The notes: generated from the sequence alone by a model not told the origin. A DNA stretch of 64,000 nt from Schlegelella_A sp038231215 (GCA_038231215.1 JBBRLS010000004.1:1-64000); one strand, 5' to 3'; positions 34,086-44,480 are shown, numbered from the stretch's first letter. Numbers and translations are program-made.

Positions 34086-35360
34086 ATGAGCGCCACCCTC
34101 ACGGCGCAAGCCGGGCCGCGTGGCGCGCCTGCGCGCGCGATCCTCGTCGGCGTCGATTTCGGCACGCGCGGCGTCCACTTCGATGCCTCGCTCGACGAAC
34201 TGGCGCTGCTTGCCGAGTCGGCGGGCGACGTCGCTGTCGCCCGCGTCGTCGCGCGGCGAAAGGCGCCCGACGCGGCCTTCTTTGTCGGCTCGGGCAAGGC
34301 CGACGAGCTGAAGGAGATGGTGCAGCTCTACCAGGCCGAGGTCGTCATTTTCGACCAGGCGCTTTCGCCGGCGCAGCAGCGTAATCTCGAAAAGCATCTG
34401 GGCGTCGCCGTCGCCGACCGGACCATGCTGATCCTCGAGATCTTCGGCGAGCGCGCAAGAAGTCATGAAGGCAAGCTCCAGGTCGAGCTGGCCCGCCTGC
34501 AATACCTGTCGACTCGGCTGGTCCGGCGCTGGAGCCACCTCGAGCGTCAGCGCGGCGGCATCGGCAATCGCGGCGGCCCGGGCGAAGCGCAGATCGAGCT
34601 CGATCGACGCATGATCGGCGAGCGCATCAAGGCGATCAAGAAGCAGCTCGAGAAGGTCAAGCGCCAGCGCAGCACGCAGCGGCGCGCGCGCGAGCGCAAC
34701 CAGACGTTTCGCGTCTCGCTGGTCGGCTATACGAATGCCGGAAAGTCGACGCTCTTCAACGCGCTGGTCAACGCCGACGCCTACGCCGCCGATCAGCTCT
34801 TCGCGACGCTCGACACGACGACGCGGCAACTGCATCTCGAAGGCACCCCGCGGGGCGTGGCGCTGTCGGACACGGTCGGCTTCATCCGCGACCTGCCGCA
34901 CACGCTGATCGACGCCTTCCAGGCGACGCTTCAGGAGGCCGCTGACGCCGACTTGCTGCTGCACGTCGTCGACGCCGCCAGCCCCGAGCTGGCCGAGCAG
35001 ATGCGCGAGGTCGAGCGCGTGCTCGGCGAGATCGGTGCCGCTGAAGTCCATCAGGTTGTCGTCTTCAACAAGATCGATCGCCTCGACGAGACCGAGCGGC
35101 CGCGCGTGTTGAGCGACAGCATCGAGCTCGCCGGCGGCCGGCGCGTGCAACGCATCTTCGTCAGTGCCGTCAGTGGCGAGGGCCTCGATGCCTTGCGTCA
35201 GTGCATCGCCGAGATGGCAACGCGCGACCCGGCCGAGCGGCCGCACTTGAATCGCGACGCCGAGGCCTCAGGTGAGGACAGCGCGGCGCAGGACTCGATG
35301 ACCCAGGGCGAAGGCGCTGAACAGGACCTTCGCGACGGCACCTATCATTCGCTCGCTTGA
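34086..35360 (+). CDS. hflX: Ribosome-rescue GTPase HflX
   Basis: A 424-residue GTPase that splits stalled or heat-damaged 70S ribosomes. The N-terminal domain contains VGSGKADELKEMVQLY and the glycine-rich loop RGGIGNRGGPGEAQIELDRR that contacts the peptidyl-transferase centre in relatives. A coiled-coil linker leads to the G domain with P-loop GYTNAGKSTLF (around residue 215), DTVGF and NKID. A charged, probably disordered tail of about 50 residues follows. GGAAGG precedes the ATG at 34086. Cotranscribed with hfq, hflK and hflC. Confidence 0.96.
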   Translation: MSATLTAQAGPRGAPARAILVGVDFGTRGVHFDASLDELALLAESAGDVAVARVVARRKAPDAAFFVGSGKADELKEMVQLYQAEVVIFDQALSPAQQRNLEKHLGVAVADRTMLILEIFGERARSHEGKLQVELARLQYLSTRLVRRWSHLERQRGGIGNRGGPGEAQIELDRRMIGERIKAIKKQLEKVKRQRSTQRRARERNQTFRVSLVGYTNAGKSTLFNALVNADAYAADQLFATLDTTTRQLHLEGTPRGVALSDTVGFIRDLPHTLIDAFQATLQEAADADLLLHVVDAASPELAEQMREVERVLGEIGAAEVHQVVVFNKIDRLDETERPRVLSDSIELAGGRRVQRIFVSAVSGEGLDALRQCIAEMATRDPAERPHLNRDAEASGEDSAAQDSMTQGEGAEQDLRDGTYHSLA

Positions 35361-35400
35361 AACCAACGGCCCCCGCGAATCCCCAAGCTTCGACCTGTCT

Positions 35401-36750
35401 ATGACCTTGCCTATTTCTTCCGCCGCCGAACCCGCGTCTTCGCGCCCTTGGGCTGCGCTGGCCGCAGCGGCACGGGCCATGCTCGCGGGTGTGATCGCGC
35501 GGCTGTTCGGAGACGCCCGGCGCGACCCTGTCGGCGATCCGATGCTGGCGCAAAACGGCGGCGGCGGCCGTGACGGCCCGCCCGACCTCGACGAGCTGTG
35601 GCGCGATTTCAATCGCAAGCTGAGCGGGCTCTTTGGCGGCAAGGGCGGCGGTCCGCGGCGCGGCAACGGCAGCGATCCGAACGGCGGCCCCAACTTCCAG
35701 CCGAACATGCGCAGCGCCGGCGTCGGCGCGGCCCTGATCGGCGGCGTCGTCGTCCTGATCTGGTTGGGCAGCGGCGTCTTCATCGTCCAGGAAGGACAGC
35801 AGGCCGTCGTCACTTCGTTCGGTCGCTACAGCCACACCGCCGATGCCGGCTTCCAGTGGCGCTTTCCGTATCCGTTCCAGGCGCACGAGACGGTGAGCGT
35901 GACGCAACTTCGCTCCAAGGAAGTGGGTCGCAACGCGGTGACGCAGGCGACCGGCCTCAAAGACTCGTCGATGCTGACGCAGGACGAGAACATCGTCGAC
36001 ATCCGCTTCACCGTGCAATACCGGTTGAAGGACGCGCGTGCCTTCCTGTTCGAGAACCGCGAGCCCGAAGAGGCGGTGACGCTCGCGGCCGAGTCGGCGG
36101 TGCGCGAGATCGTCGGCAAGAGCAAGATCGATTCGGTCCTCTACGAGCAGCGCGACGCCATCGCCTCCGAGCTCGTGCGCTCCATCCAGGGTCAGCTCGA
36201 TCGACTGAAGACGGGCATCGTCATCGTCAACGTCAACGTGCAAAGCGTGCAGCCGCCCGAGCAGGTGCAGGCCGCCTTCGAAGACACCTTGAAGGCCGGC
36301 CAGGACGGAGACCGGCTGAAGAAGGAAGGTCTCGCCTACGCCAGCGCCGAGATCCCCAAGGCGCAGGGCACGGCGGCGCGCCTTCGCCAGGAAGCCGAGG
36401 GATACAAGTCGCGCGTCGTCGCGCAAGCGCAGGGCGATTCGGAGCGCTTTGCCAGCCAGCTTGCCGAATACCAGAAGGCGCCGCAGGTCACGCGTGACCG
36501 CCTCTACATCGACACCATGCGCGAGGTCTACAGCAACGTCAGCAAGGTGATGATCGACGCCCGCAACAACGCCAGCCTGCTCAACCTTCCGCTCGACAAG
36601 CTGCTGCAACAGGCGGCGGCGGGCTCGGCGCCGGTGGCTGGCCAGCCGGCCGCGGCGCAGGCCGCCGTCGACGCGACGCCGTCGACATCCGGAACTGTGG
36701 ACGTGCGCTCGCGCGACGGCCAGCGCGGTCGCGACCGCGAAGGCCGCTAA
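35401..36750 (+). CDS. hflK: HflK, subunit of the FtsH-modulating HflKC complex
   Basis: A 449-residue SPFH-domain inner membrane protein. HflK and HflC form a large periplasmic cage around FtsH and restrict its access to membrane substrates. After a Gly-rich N-terminal region (PPDLDELWRDFNRKLSGLFGG), a transmembrane helix spans about residues 107-128, then the SPFH/band-7 domain begins (QEGQQAVVTSFGRYSHTADAG), with a coiled-coil region (RLRQEAEGYKSRVVAQAQGD) near the end. The true start may be the ATG at 35542 (MLAQNGGGG), which would remove 47 less conserved residues; I keep the longer form because related betaproteobacterial proteins also have an extension. HflC follows after 18 bases. Confidence 0.94.
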   Translation: MTLPISSAAEPASSRPWAALAAAARAMLAGVIARLFGDARRDPVGDPMLAQNGGGGRDGPPDLDELWRDFNRKLSGLFGGKGGGPRRGNGSDPNGGPNFQPNMRSAGVGAALIGGVVVLIWLGSGVFIVQEGQQAVVTSFGRYSHTADAGFQWRFPYPFQAHETVSVTQLRSKEVGRNAVTQATGLKDSSMLTQDENIVDIRFTVQYRLKDARAFLFENREPEEAVTLAAESAVREIVGKSKIDSVLYEQRDAIASELVRSIQGQLDRLKTGIVIVNVNVQSVQPPEQVQAAFEDTLKAGQDGDRLKKEGLAYASAEIPKAQGTAARLRQEAEGYKSRVVAQAQGDSERFASQLAEYQKAPQVTRDRLYIDTMREVYSNVSKVMIDARNNASLLNLPLDKLLQQAAAGSAPVAGQPAAAQAAVDATPSTSGTVDVRSRDGQRGRDREGR

Positions 36751-36768
36751 CTCTCTCGAAGCCTCTTC

Positions 36769-37668
36769 ATGAATCGTCTCGGTTTCATCGTCGGCGGCCT
36801 GCTGCTCTTGCTGCTGATCGCCTCGTCCACCCTCTTCATCGTCGACCAGCGCCAAGTCGCCGTCATCTACGAGTTCGGCCAGATCAAGGAAGTGATCACC
36901 GAGCCCGGGCTCAAGGTGAAGCTGCCGCCGCCGTTCCAGAACGTGGGCTTTCTCGACCGCCGCATCCAGACGCTCGACAGTCCGGAGACACGGCCCATCT
37001 TCACCGCCGAGAAGAAGAGCCTGGTCATCGACTGGCTCGTCAAGTGGCGTGTCACCGACCCGCGCCAGTTCATCCGCAACAACGGCGTCGACATCCGCAA
37101 CCTCGAGGCGCGCCTGTCGCCGATCGTGCACGCCGCCTTCAACGAGGAGGTGACCAAGCGCACGGTAGGCGAGGTGCTCTCGAGTGGACGCGACAAGGTG
37201 ATGCAGGACGTTCGCTCGCGCCTGGCCGACGACGCCAAGTCCTTCGGCATCGAGATCCTCGACGTGCGCATCAAGCGCGTCGACTTCGTCGCCAACATCA
37301 CCGAGTCGATCTACAGCCGCATGGCCTCGGAGCGCAAGCAGGTCGCCAACCAGTTGCGCGCGACCGGTGGTGCCGAGGGCGAGAAGATCCGCGCCGATGC
37401 CGACCGGCAGCGCGAGGTGATCGTCGCCGAGGCCTACCGCGACGCTCAAAAGGCCAAGGGCGAGGGCGACGCCAAGGCTTCGGCCATCTTCGCCGATTCG
37501 TTCGGCAAGGACCCGCAGTTCGCCCAGTTCTATCGCAGCCTCGATGCCTATCGCTCGAGCTTTCGCAGCAAGAGCGACCTGATGGTGGTCGATCCGACCG
37601 GTAGCGAGTTCTTCAAGGCGATGCGTGGCGGCAGCGCGGCGCCGAACGCTGCGCCGGCCAGGAAATAG
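36769..37668 (+). CDS. hflC: HflC, subunit of the FtsH-modulating HflKC complex
   Basis: A 299-residue partner of HflK with the same topology: an N-terminal transmembrane helix (about residues 5-24) and a periplasmic SPFH domain beginning VDQRQVAVIYEFGQIKEVITE. The segments DYRQ-like RKSLVIDWLVKWRVTDPRQF and DARIKRVDF-like DVRIKRVDFVANITESIYSRM, and the helical ATGGAEGEKIRADADRQREV region are family features. The gene ends in TAG 3 bases before the start of the DUF2065 gene. HflK and HflC being separate adjacent genes in this order is invariant in proteobacteria. Confidence 0.96.
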   Translation: MNRLGFIVGGLLLLLLIASSTLFIVDQRQVAVIYEFGQIKEVITEPGLKVKLPPPFQNVGFLDRRIQTLDSPETRPIFTAEKKSLVIDWLVKWRVTDPRQFIRNNGVDIRNLEARLSPIVHAAFNEEVTKRTVGEVLSSGRDKVMQDVRSRLADDAKSFGIEILDVRIKRVDFVANITESIYSRMASERKQVANQLRATGGAEGEKIRADADRQREVIVAEAYRDAQKAKGEGDAKASAIFADSFGKDPQFAQFYRSLDAYRSSFRSKSDLMVVDPTGSEFFKAMRGGSAAPNAAPARK

Positions 37669-37671
37669 GCG

Positions 37672-37875
37672 TTGGCGGAAGTCGGCTTCTGGGACATCGC
37701 ACTGAGCGCTTGCGCGCTGATGCTCGTCGCCGAAGGGCTGCTGCCCTTCCTCAGTCCCGGCGCGTGGCGGCGCGTGTTCGAGAAGGCGATGCAGATGAGC
37801 GACGGACAGATCCGCTTTCTCGGCCTGACGAGCATGCTTGCCGGTCTCGCGATGCTCTTCGTCTTCTGGTCGTAG
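37672..37875 (+). CDS. Small membrane protein, DUF2065 (YjeT-like)
   Basis: A 67-residue protein with two hydrophobic segments (ALSACALMLVAEGLLPFL and LTSMLAGLAMLFVFW) separated by a loop PGAWRRVFEKAMQMSDGQIRF, the DUF2065 pattern. Function is unknown, but it follows hflC in many proteobacteria, which suggests a link with membrane protein quality control. The start is TTG at 37672, with AGGAAA just upstream overlapping the hflC end. Confidence 0.88.
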   Translation: MAEVGFWDIALSACALMLVAEGLLPFLSPGAWRRVFEKAMQMSDGQIRFLGLTSMLAGLAMLFVFWS

Positions 37876-37902
37876 TGCCGGAGTCCGGCGCACGCACCCC
37901 CG

Positions 37903-37908
37903 TACAAT
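37903..37908 (+). promoter_or_regulatory. Candidate -10 box for hisZ-purA
   Basis: TACAAT at 37903-37908, 28 bases before hisZ, resembles the elements upstream of scpB and ndk. A start near 37914 leaves a 23-base leader. No -35 is recognisable. Confidence 0.4.
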
Positions 37909-37936
37909 CGCCATTTTAATCCCCGGCGCTTTTTGC

Positions 37937-39102
37937 ATGTCCTCTGCCTGGCTCTTGCCGGAGCACATTGCCGATGTCCTGCCCGCCCGGGCCCGCCAGG
38001 TCGAAAAGCTGCGTCGCGGCTTGCTGGACGCGGCGGAAAGCTTCGGCTTCGAGCTGGTCATCCCGCCGATGCTCGAGCACATCGAATCGCTTCTTTCCGG
38101 TACCGGTCATTCGCTCGATCTGCAGACCTTCAAACTGGTCGACCAGTTGAGCGGGCGCACGCTCGGCATCCGCGCCGACAGCACGCCGCAGGTCGCCCGC
38201 ATCGACGCGCACCTGCTCAACCGCAGCGGCGTGGCGCGCCTGTGCTACTGCGGCCCGGTGCTTCACACCCGCGCCTCGGGCAGCGGCGCAACGCGCGAGC
38301 CCTTGCAGTTCGGCGCCGAGATCTACGGCCACGCCGGGCTCGAGGCCGATCTCGAGATCCTCGACCTGGCGCTCGAATGCCTGGGCGTGGCCGGCCTCGA
38401 AGGCGCGGTGCTCGACCTGGCCGACACGCGCATCGTCCGCGCCGTGCTCGCCGGTGTGCCGGTCGACGCCGCACGTCTCGACGCTGTGCATGACGCACTC
38501 GCCGCCAAAGACGCCGCCGAGCTCGCTTCCGTGGCCAAAGGGTTTCCCGCCGAAACGCGGCGTGGACTCGAGTTGTTGCTGTCCCTGTACGGCGACGCGT
38601 CGGTACTCGACGAGGCGCGCCGCGTCCTGCCCGCGCGTGCGTCGATTGCCACCGCGCTCGACGAGCTGAAGCAGCTTGCCGCACATGCGAGCGAAGCGCA
38701 TCCAGGCGTCACGATCGGCTTCGACCTTGCGGATTCCAGCGGCTACGCCTACTACAGCGGCGCCCGCTTCGCGGTCTACGTCGAAGGTGCGAGCGACGCC
38801 ATCGCGCGTGGCGGCCGCTACGACGAAGTCGGCGCGATCTTCGGCCGAACGCGTCCGGCGGTCGGCTTCGGCCTCGATGTGAAGGACCTGGTCGAGCTTG
38901 CCCCGGCGACGACGGCGAAGAAGGCCGTGCGCGCACCCTGGTCGAACGATGCCGGACTGCGCGATACGGTGCGCGGCCTGCGCCGACGAGGCGAGGTCGT
39001 CGTGCGCGAGTTTCCTGGCGGTGGCGACAACGAAGGCATGGACTTCGACCGTTCGCTCGTCGCGCGACAAGGCCAATGGTCGCTGCAGGACGGGGCGGGG
39101 GC

Positions 39103-39106
<4 letters not shown>
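37937..39106 (+). CDS. hisZ: ATP phosphoribosyltransferase regulatory subunit HisZ
   Basis: A 389-residue HisRS-like protein that lacks aminoacylation activity and acts as the regulatory subunit of the short-form HisG in histidine biosynthesis. The start SSAWLLPEHIADVLPARARQVEKLRRG, then GIRADSTPQVARIDAHLLNRS and YYSGARFAVYVEGASDAIARGGRYDEVG, are typical. The C-terminal anticodon-binding domain of real HisRS is absent, which distinguishes it from hisS at 29128. hisG is not in the window. The ATG at 37937 is well positioned after a promoter-like element. Its stop overlaps purA (ATGA at 39103-39106). Confidence 0.96.
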
Positions 39107-40476
<1,370 letters not shown>

Positions 40477-40503
40477 TCGACGCAACGCCTCCGACCATCC
40501 AGC

Positions 40504-41025
40504 ATGCTCACCGACGACGGCAAACACCTCTACGTTTCCTGGGACGAGTACCACATGCTGATCGAGCGCCTGGCGCTCAAGATCCATGCTTCGGGCTGGG
40601 CCTTCGACCAGATCCTCTGCCTGGCGCGCGGCGGCATGCGACCGGGCGACGTGTTGTCGCGTGTCTTCGACAAGCCGCTGGCGATCATGTCGACGAGCTC
40701 GTATCGGGCCGAGGCCGGCACCATCCAGGGCCGGCTCGACCTGGCCAAGTACATCACGCTGCCCAAGGGCGAGCTGGCCGGCCGCGTGCTGCTCGTCGAC
40801 GACCTCGCCGATTCGGGCATCACCTTGCGCGCCGTCGTCGACCGGCTGCGCGGCATGCCCTCGATCAGCGAGTTGCGTTCCGCCGTTCTCTGGACCAAGG
40901 GCTTGTCGACCTACATGCCCGACTACCACGTCGAGCTGCTGCCCACGAGCCCGTGGATCCATCAGCCGTTCGAAGAGTACGACGACCTTCGCCCCGACGG
41001 ATTGGCGAAGAAGTTCGTCATCTGA
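40504..41025 (+). CDS. Purine-type phosphoribosyltransferase
   Basis: A 173-residue type I phosphoribosyltransferase. The PRPP-binding loop is VLLVDDLADSGITL, the ribose-phosphate motif of the family, and CLARGGMRPGDVLSRVFDKPLAIM is the N-terminal loop found in hypoxanthine/xanthine-type enzymes. Its position 27 bases after purA, the usual betaproteobacterial arrangement, suggests purine salvage, most likely of hypoxanthine or guanine. The base specificity is an inference from context. Length and motifs are intact. Confidence 0.9.
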   Translation: MLTDDGKHLYVSWDEYHMLIERLALKIHASGWAFDQILCLARGGMRPGDVLSRVFDKPLAIMSTSSYRAEAGTIQGRLDLAKYITLPKGELAGRVLLVDDLADSGITLRAVVDRLRGMPSISELRSAVLWTKGLSTYMPDYHVELLPTSPWIHQPFEEYDDLRPDGLAKKFVI

Positions 41026-41063
41026 TGCCGCGACCGCGCGTCGACGCTTGCGACACAGGCAGC

Positions 41064-41085
41064 AAAAAGCCCGCCGAAGCGGGCT
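41064..41085 (-). terminator. Intrinsic terminator of tRNA-Leu(CAG)
   Basis: On the minus strand AGCCCGC, loop TTCG and GCGGGCT form a 7-bp stem with a UUCG tetraloop, followed by TTTTT (plus-strand A-run 41064-41068). It lies 46 bases after the 3' end of the minus-strand tRNA-Leu. The plus-strand reading has a weaker T-run, so its main role is ending tRNA-Leu transcription. Confidence 0.85.
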
Positions 41086-41131
41086 CTTCATTCAATCAAT
41101 TCGAGGACGCATCAGATGTCCTCGTCGATCG

Positions 41132-41216
<85 letters not shown>

Positions 41217-41233
41217 ATCTCAGGCAACCACGG

Positions 41234-41261
41234 ACTTTATCATCAAAGCAACATCCTCCAA
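41234..41261 (-). promoter_or_regulatory. Promoter of tRNA-Leu(CAG)
   Basis: On the minus strand TTGGAG (complement of 41256-41261) and TAAAGT (complement of 41234-41239) are separated by 16 bases, a reasonable -35/-10 pair. The -10 ends 17 bases before the mature tRNA 5' end at 41216. The same 73 bases must also contain the signals for rnr on the plus strand. Confidence 0.55.
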
Positions 41262-41289
41262 GACCCCCGCATCCATCGACACCGAGCTG

Positions 41290-43536
41290 ATGGCAGAAGT
41301 CGAGGGCACGGTTTTCGGCCACCGCGACGGCCACGGTTTTCTCGTGCGCGAAGGCGCACTCCCCGACATATTTCTGGCACCGCAGGAAATGCGATCGGTG
41401 CTGCATCGAGACCGCGTCAAGGCGCGCATCGTCCGCTACGACAAGAAGGGCCGGCCCGAAGGCCGCGTCCTCGAAATCCTCGAGCGCAAGAAGGCGCCCA
41501 TCATCGGCCGGCTGCTGCACGAAAGCGGCATCTGGCTGGTGGCGCCCGAAGACAAGCGCTACGGGCAGGACATCATCGTGCCGCGCAACGCGGTGGCCGG
41601 TGCCACCGTCGGCCAGGTCGTCGCCATCGAGCTGACGGAGCCGCCTTCGCTGCATTCGCAGCCACTCGGCCGCGTCACCGAAGTGCTCGGCGAGATCGAC
41701 GATCCCGGCATGGAGATCGAGATCGCGGTGCGCAAGTACGAAGTGCCGCATGTCTTCTCCGACGCGACACTGGCGCAGGCCGCAGCCTTGCCGGACACCG
41801 TCGGCGCCGCAGACAAGAAGGGCCGCATCGACCTCACCGACGTGCCGCTGGTCACCATCGACGGCGAGGACGCGCGCGACTTCGACGACGCCGTCTACTG
41901 CGAGCCGGCGAAGGTCGGGCGCGCCAAGGGCTGGCGCCTCGTCGTCGCCATCGCCGACGTGAGCCACTACGTGAAGCCCGGCGAGGCGCTCGACGCCGAC
42001 GCCTACGAACGCGCGACCTCGGTCTACTTTCCGCGCCGCGTCATCCCGATGCTGCCGGAGAAAATCTCAAACGGCCTGTGCTCGCTCAATCCCGACGTCG
42101 AGCGCCTTGCCATGGTCTGCGACATGCTTGTCACGGCCGAAGGCGAGGTCCATGCATACCAGTTCTTTCCGGGCGTGATCCGCTCGGCGGCGCGCTTCAG
42201 CTACACCGAGGTCGCGGCGATCCTGGCCAACACCCGCGGTCCCGAGGCAGCGCGCCGCGAGGCACGGGTGCCGCAACTGCTCGACCTGCACGATGTCTAT
42301 CGCGCCTTGCTGAAGGCGCGCGTCAAGCGCGGCGCCATCGACTTCGAGACCACCGAGACGCAGATCGTCTGCGACGAGAACGGCCGCATCGACAAGATCG
42401 TGCCGCGTACGCGCACCGAGGCGCATCGCCTGATCGAGGAATCGATGCTGGCGGCCAACGTCTGCTCGGCCGACTTCATCGCCCGCGCCAAGCACCCTGC
42501 GCTCTATCGCGTGCACGAAGGACCGACGCCCGAGAAGAAGACGCTGCTGCAGAACTACCTGAAGGCACTCGGCCTCGGGCTGGCGATCGGCGACGATCCC
42601 AAGCCCGCCGAGTTCCAGGCCATCGCCCATGCGACCAAGGACCGGCCCGACGCGGCGCAAATCCATTCGATGCTTCTGCGTTCGATGCAGCAGGCGATCT
42701 ATACCGGCACGAACAGCGGCCATTTCGGCCTGGCCTACGAGGCCTACACGCACTTCACCAGCCCGATCCGGCGCTATCCCGACCTGCTCGTGCATCGCGT
42801 CATCAAGGCGCTGATCGACGGCAAGCGATACATGCTGGCCTCGCGCGCCGGCAATACCCGCCCGGTGCCGGCCAAGAAGGCAGGCAAGAGCGCCAAGGCC
42901 GCCGCTTCGCCTGCCGCACCGGTGTTGGTGCCGGGCGGCGAACTCGAAGCCTGGGAAGTCGCCGGCGCCCATTGCAGCGCGAACGAACGACGCGCCGACG
43001 AAGCCTCGCGCGACGTCGAGGCCTGGCTCAAGTGCCGCTACATGCGCGAGCACCTCGGCGAGGAATACGGCGGCACGGTGAGCGCGGTGACGAGCTTCGG
43101 CCTCTTCGTCACGCTCGACGGCCTGTACGTCGAGGGCCTGGTGCACATCACCGAGCTCGGCAGCGAGTACTACCGCTTCGACGAGGTCAAGCAGGAGCTG
43201 CGCGGCGAGCGCACCGGCACGCGCTACGTCGTCGGCACGCGCGTTCGCGTCCAGGTGAGCCGTGTCGACCTCGACGGCCGCAAGATCGACTTCCGCCTCG
43301 TTCGCGAAGGCGAAGACGCGATGGCGCCGCGCGCCAGGCGCGACAAGGCTGCCGCCAACGAGACGGCGACGAGCGAGATCGTCGCTCTGAAGCAGGCCGA
43401 TCGCGCCGTCAAGGCTGCCACCAAGGCGAAGGCGCGCGACCGTTCCGGTGCCGCCTTGTTGCCTTCGCGCGCCGGGAAATCGACGGCGCGCAAGTCGGGC
43501 ACGCGCGGTACGCCACGTGGCGCGCCGCGGCGCTGA
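41290..43536 (+). CDS. rnr: Ribonuclease R, lacking the N-terminal winged-helix domain
   Basis: A 748-residue processive 3'-to-5' exoribonuclease that degrades structured RNA. The first cold-shock domain starts at the beginning (VEGTVFGHRDGHGFLVREG), a second follows, then the RNB catalytic domain with the metal-binding aspartates in DGEDARDFDDAVYCE, NGLCSLNPDVERLAM and YTHFTSPIRRYPDLLVHR. The S1 domain is EEYGGTVSAVTSFGLFVTLDGL, and a Lys/Arg-rich basic tail ends the protein. E. coli RNase R (813 residues) has an extra N-terminal helix-turn-helix of roughly 80 residues that is missing here: upstream of the ATG at 41290 there are only 73 bases before the tRNA gene. Upstream in-frame codons do not resemble that domain. 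Confidence 0.93.
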   Translation: MAEVEGTVFGHRDGHGFLVREGALPDIFLAPQEMRSVLHRDRVKARIVRYDKKGRPEGRVLEILERKKAPIIGRLLHESGIWLVAPEDKRYGQDIIVPRNAVAGATVGQVVAIELTEPPSLHSQPLGRVTEVLGEIDDPGMEIEIAVRKYEVPHVFSDATLAQAAALPDTVGAADKKGRIDLTDVPLVTIDGEDARDFDDAVYCEPAKVGRAKGWRLVVAIADVSHYVKPGEALDADAYERATSVYFPRRVIPMLPEKISNGLCSLNPDVERLAMVCDMLVTAEGEVHAYQFFPGVIRSAARFSYTEVAAILANTRGPEAARREARVPQLLDLHDVYRALLKARVKRGAIDFETTETQIVCDENGRIDKIVPRTRTEAHRLIEESMLAANVCSADFIARAKHPALYRVHEGPTPEKKTLLQNYLKALGLGLAIGDDPKPAEFQAIAHATKDRPDAAQIHSMLLRSMQQAIYTGTNSGHFGLAYEAYTHFTSPIRRYPDLLVHRVIKALIDGKRYMLASRAGNTRPVPAKKAGKSAKAAASPAAPVLVPGGELEAWEVAGAHCSANERRADEASRDVEAWLKCRYMREHLGEEYGGTVSAVTSFGLFVTLDGLYVEGLVHITELGSEYYRFDEVKQELRGERTGTRYVVGTRVRVQVSRVDLDGRKIDFRLVREGEDAMAPRARRDKAAANETATSEIVALKQADRAVKAATKAKARDRSGAALLPSRAGKSTARKSGTRGTPRGAPRR

Positions 43537-43571
43537 GCGTCTCCAGTCATCCGAAGCGGGAGAGGTAGCAG

Positions 43572-44480
43572 ATGTCGATTCGATTCGATGGACGGGTTGC
43601 GATCGTCACCGGCGCGGGCGGGGGCCTCGGCCGGCTGCACGCGCTCGCGTTGGCGGCGCGCGGCGCGGCGGTCGTCGTCAACGACCTCGGCGGTGCGATC
43701 GACGGCAGCGGCGGTGCGCCCGTCGCCGCCCTTGCCGTCGCCGAAGAGATTCGCGCCGCTGGCGGCAAGGCGATCGCCAGCGCCGCGTCGGTGACCGATT
43801 TCGTCGCCGTGCAGGCGATGGTCGAAGAGGCGATGCGCGAGTGGGGCCGCGTCGACATCCTCGTCAACAACGCCGGCATCCTGCGCGACAAGAGCTTCGC
43901 CAAGATGGAGCTCGCCGATTTTCGCCTGGTGATGGACGTTCACCTGATGGGCGCCGTGCACTGCACGAAGGCGGTGTGGGAAATCATGCGCGCGCAGAAC
44001 TACGGCCGCATCGTCATGACGACCTCGTCGTCGGGCCTTTACGGCAACTTCGGCCAGGCCAACTACGGAACGGCGAAGATGGCGCTGGTCGGGCTCATGC
44101 AGACGCTCTCGATCGAAGGCGTCAAGCACGACATTCGCGTCAACTGCCTGGCGCCGACGGCGACGACGCGGATGACCGAGCATCTGTTGCCCGAGGCGAT
44201 GCTGAAGCTGCTCGAGGCCGAGGCGGTGACGCCCGGGCTCATCGCGCTGGTCTCCGAAGACGCGCCGACGCGCACCATCCTCTGTGCCGGAGCCGGCTCG
44301 TTCGAACGCGCACACGTGACCTTGACCGAAGGCATCCACATCGGGCTGCCGGAAGATGCTGCCGAACAGGTTGCCGCGCAATGGGACGCGATCTCCGACC
44401 GTGAGGGCGAGTCCGTGCCGGAGAGCGGGGCGGCGCAAGGAATGCTCGAGATCGGCAAGGGGAAGCGCGCCCTCGGCTAA
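43572..44480 (+). CDS. Short-chain dehydrogenase/reductase (MFE-2 hydroxyacyl-CoA dehydrogenase-like)
   Basis: A 302-residue NAD(P)-dependent oxidoreductase. The cofactor motif is VTGAGGGLGRLHALALAARG, the structural NNAGI motif follows, and the catalytic Ser with YxxxK is in TSSSGLYGNFGQANYGTAKMAL. The extended ND-LGGAIDGSG insertion and the segment LAPTATTRMTEHLLPEAMLKLL resemble the (3R)-hydroxyacyl-CoA dehydrogenase part of peroxisomal multifunctional enzyme 2 and its bacterial relatives. A 3-hydroxyacyl-CoA or steroid substrate is likely, but the substrate is not determined. GGGAGAGG is a strong Shine-Dalgarno. Its TAA overlaps the stop of the convergent methyltransferase by 4 bases. Confidence 0.93.
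   Translation: MSIRFDGRVAIVTGAGGGLGRLHALALAARGAAVVVNDLGGAIDGSGGAPVAALAVAEEIRAAGGKAIASAASVTDFVAVQAMVEEAMREWGRVDILVNNAGILRDKSFAKMELADFRLVMDVHLMGAVHCTKAVWEIMRAQNYGRIVMTTSSSGLYGNFGQANYGTAKMALVGLMQTLSIEGVKHDIRVNCLAPTATTRMTEHLLPEAMLKLLEAEAVTPGLIALVSEDAPTRTILCAGAGSFERAHVTLTEGIHIGLPEDAAEQVAAQWDAISDREGESVPESGAAQGMLEIGKGKRALG

Noticed and set aside
35170..38082. 970-codon open frame on the minus strand
   Set aside because: It lies opposite hflX, hflK, hflC and the small DUF2065 gene, all of which are unambiguous. No domain is visible in the antisense frame.
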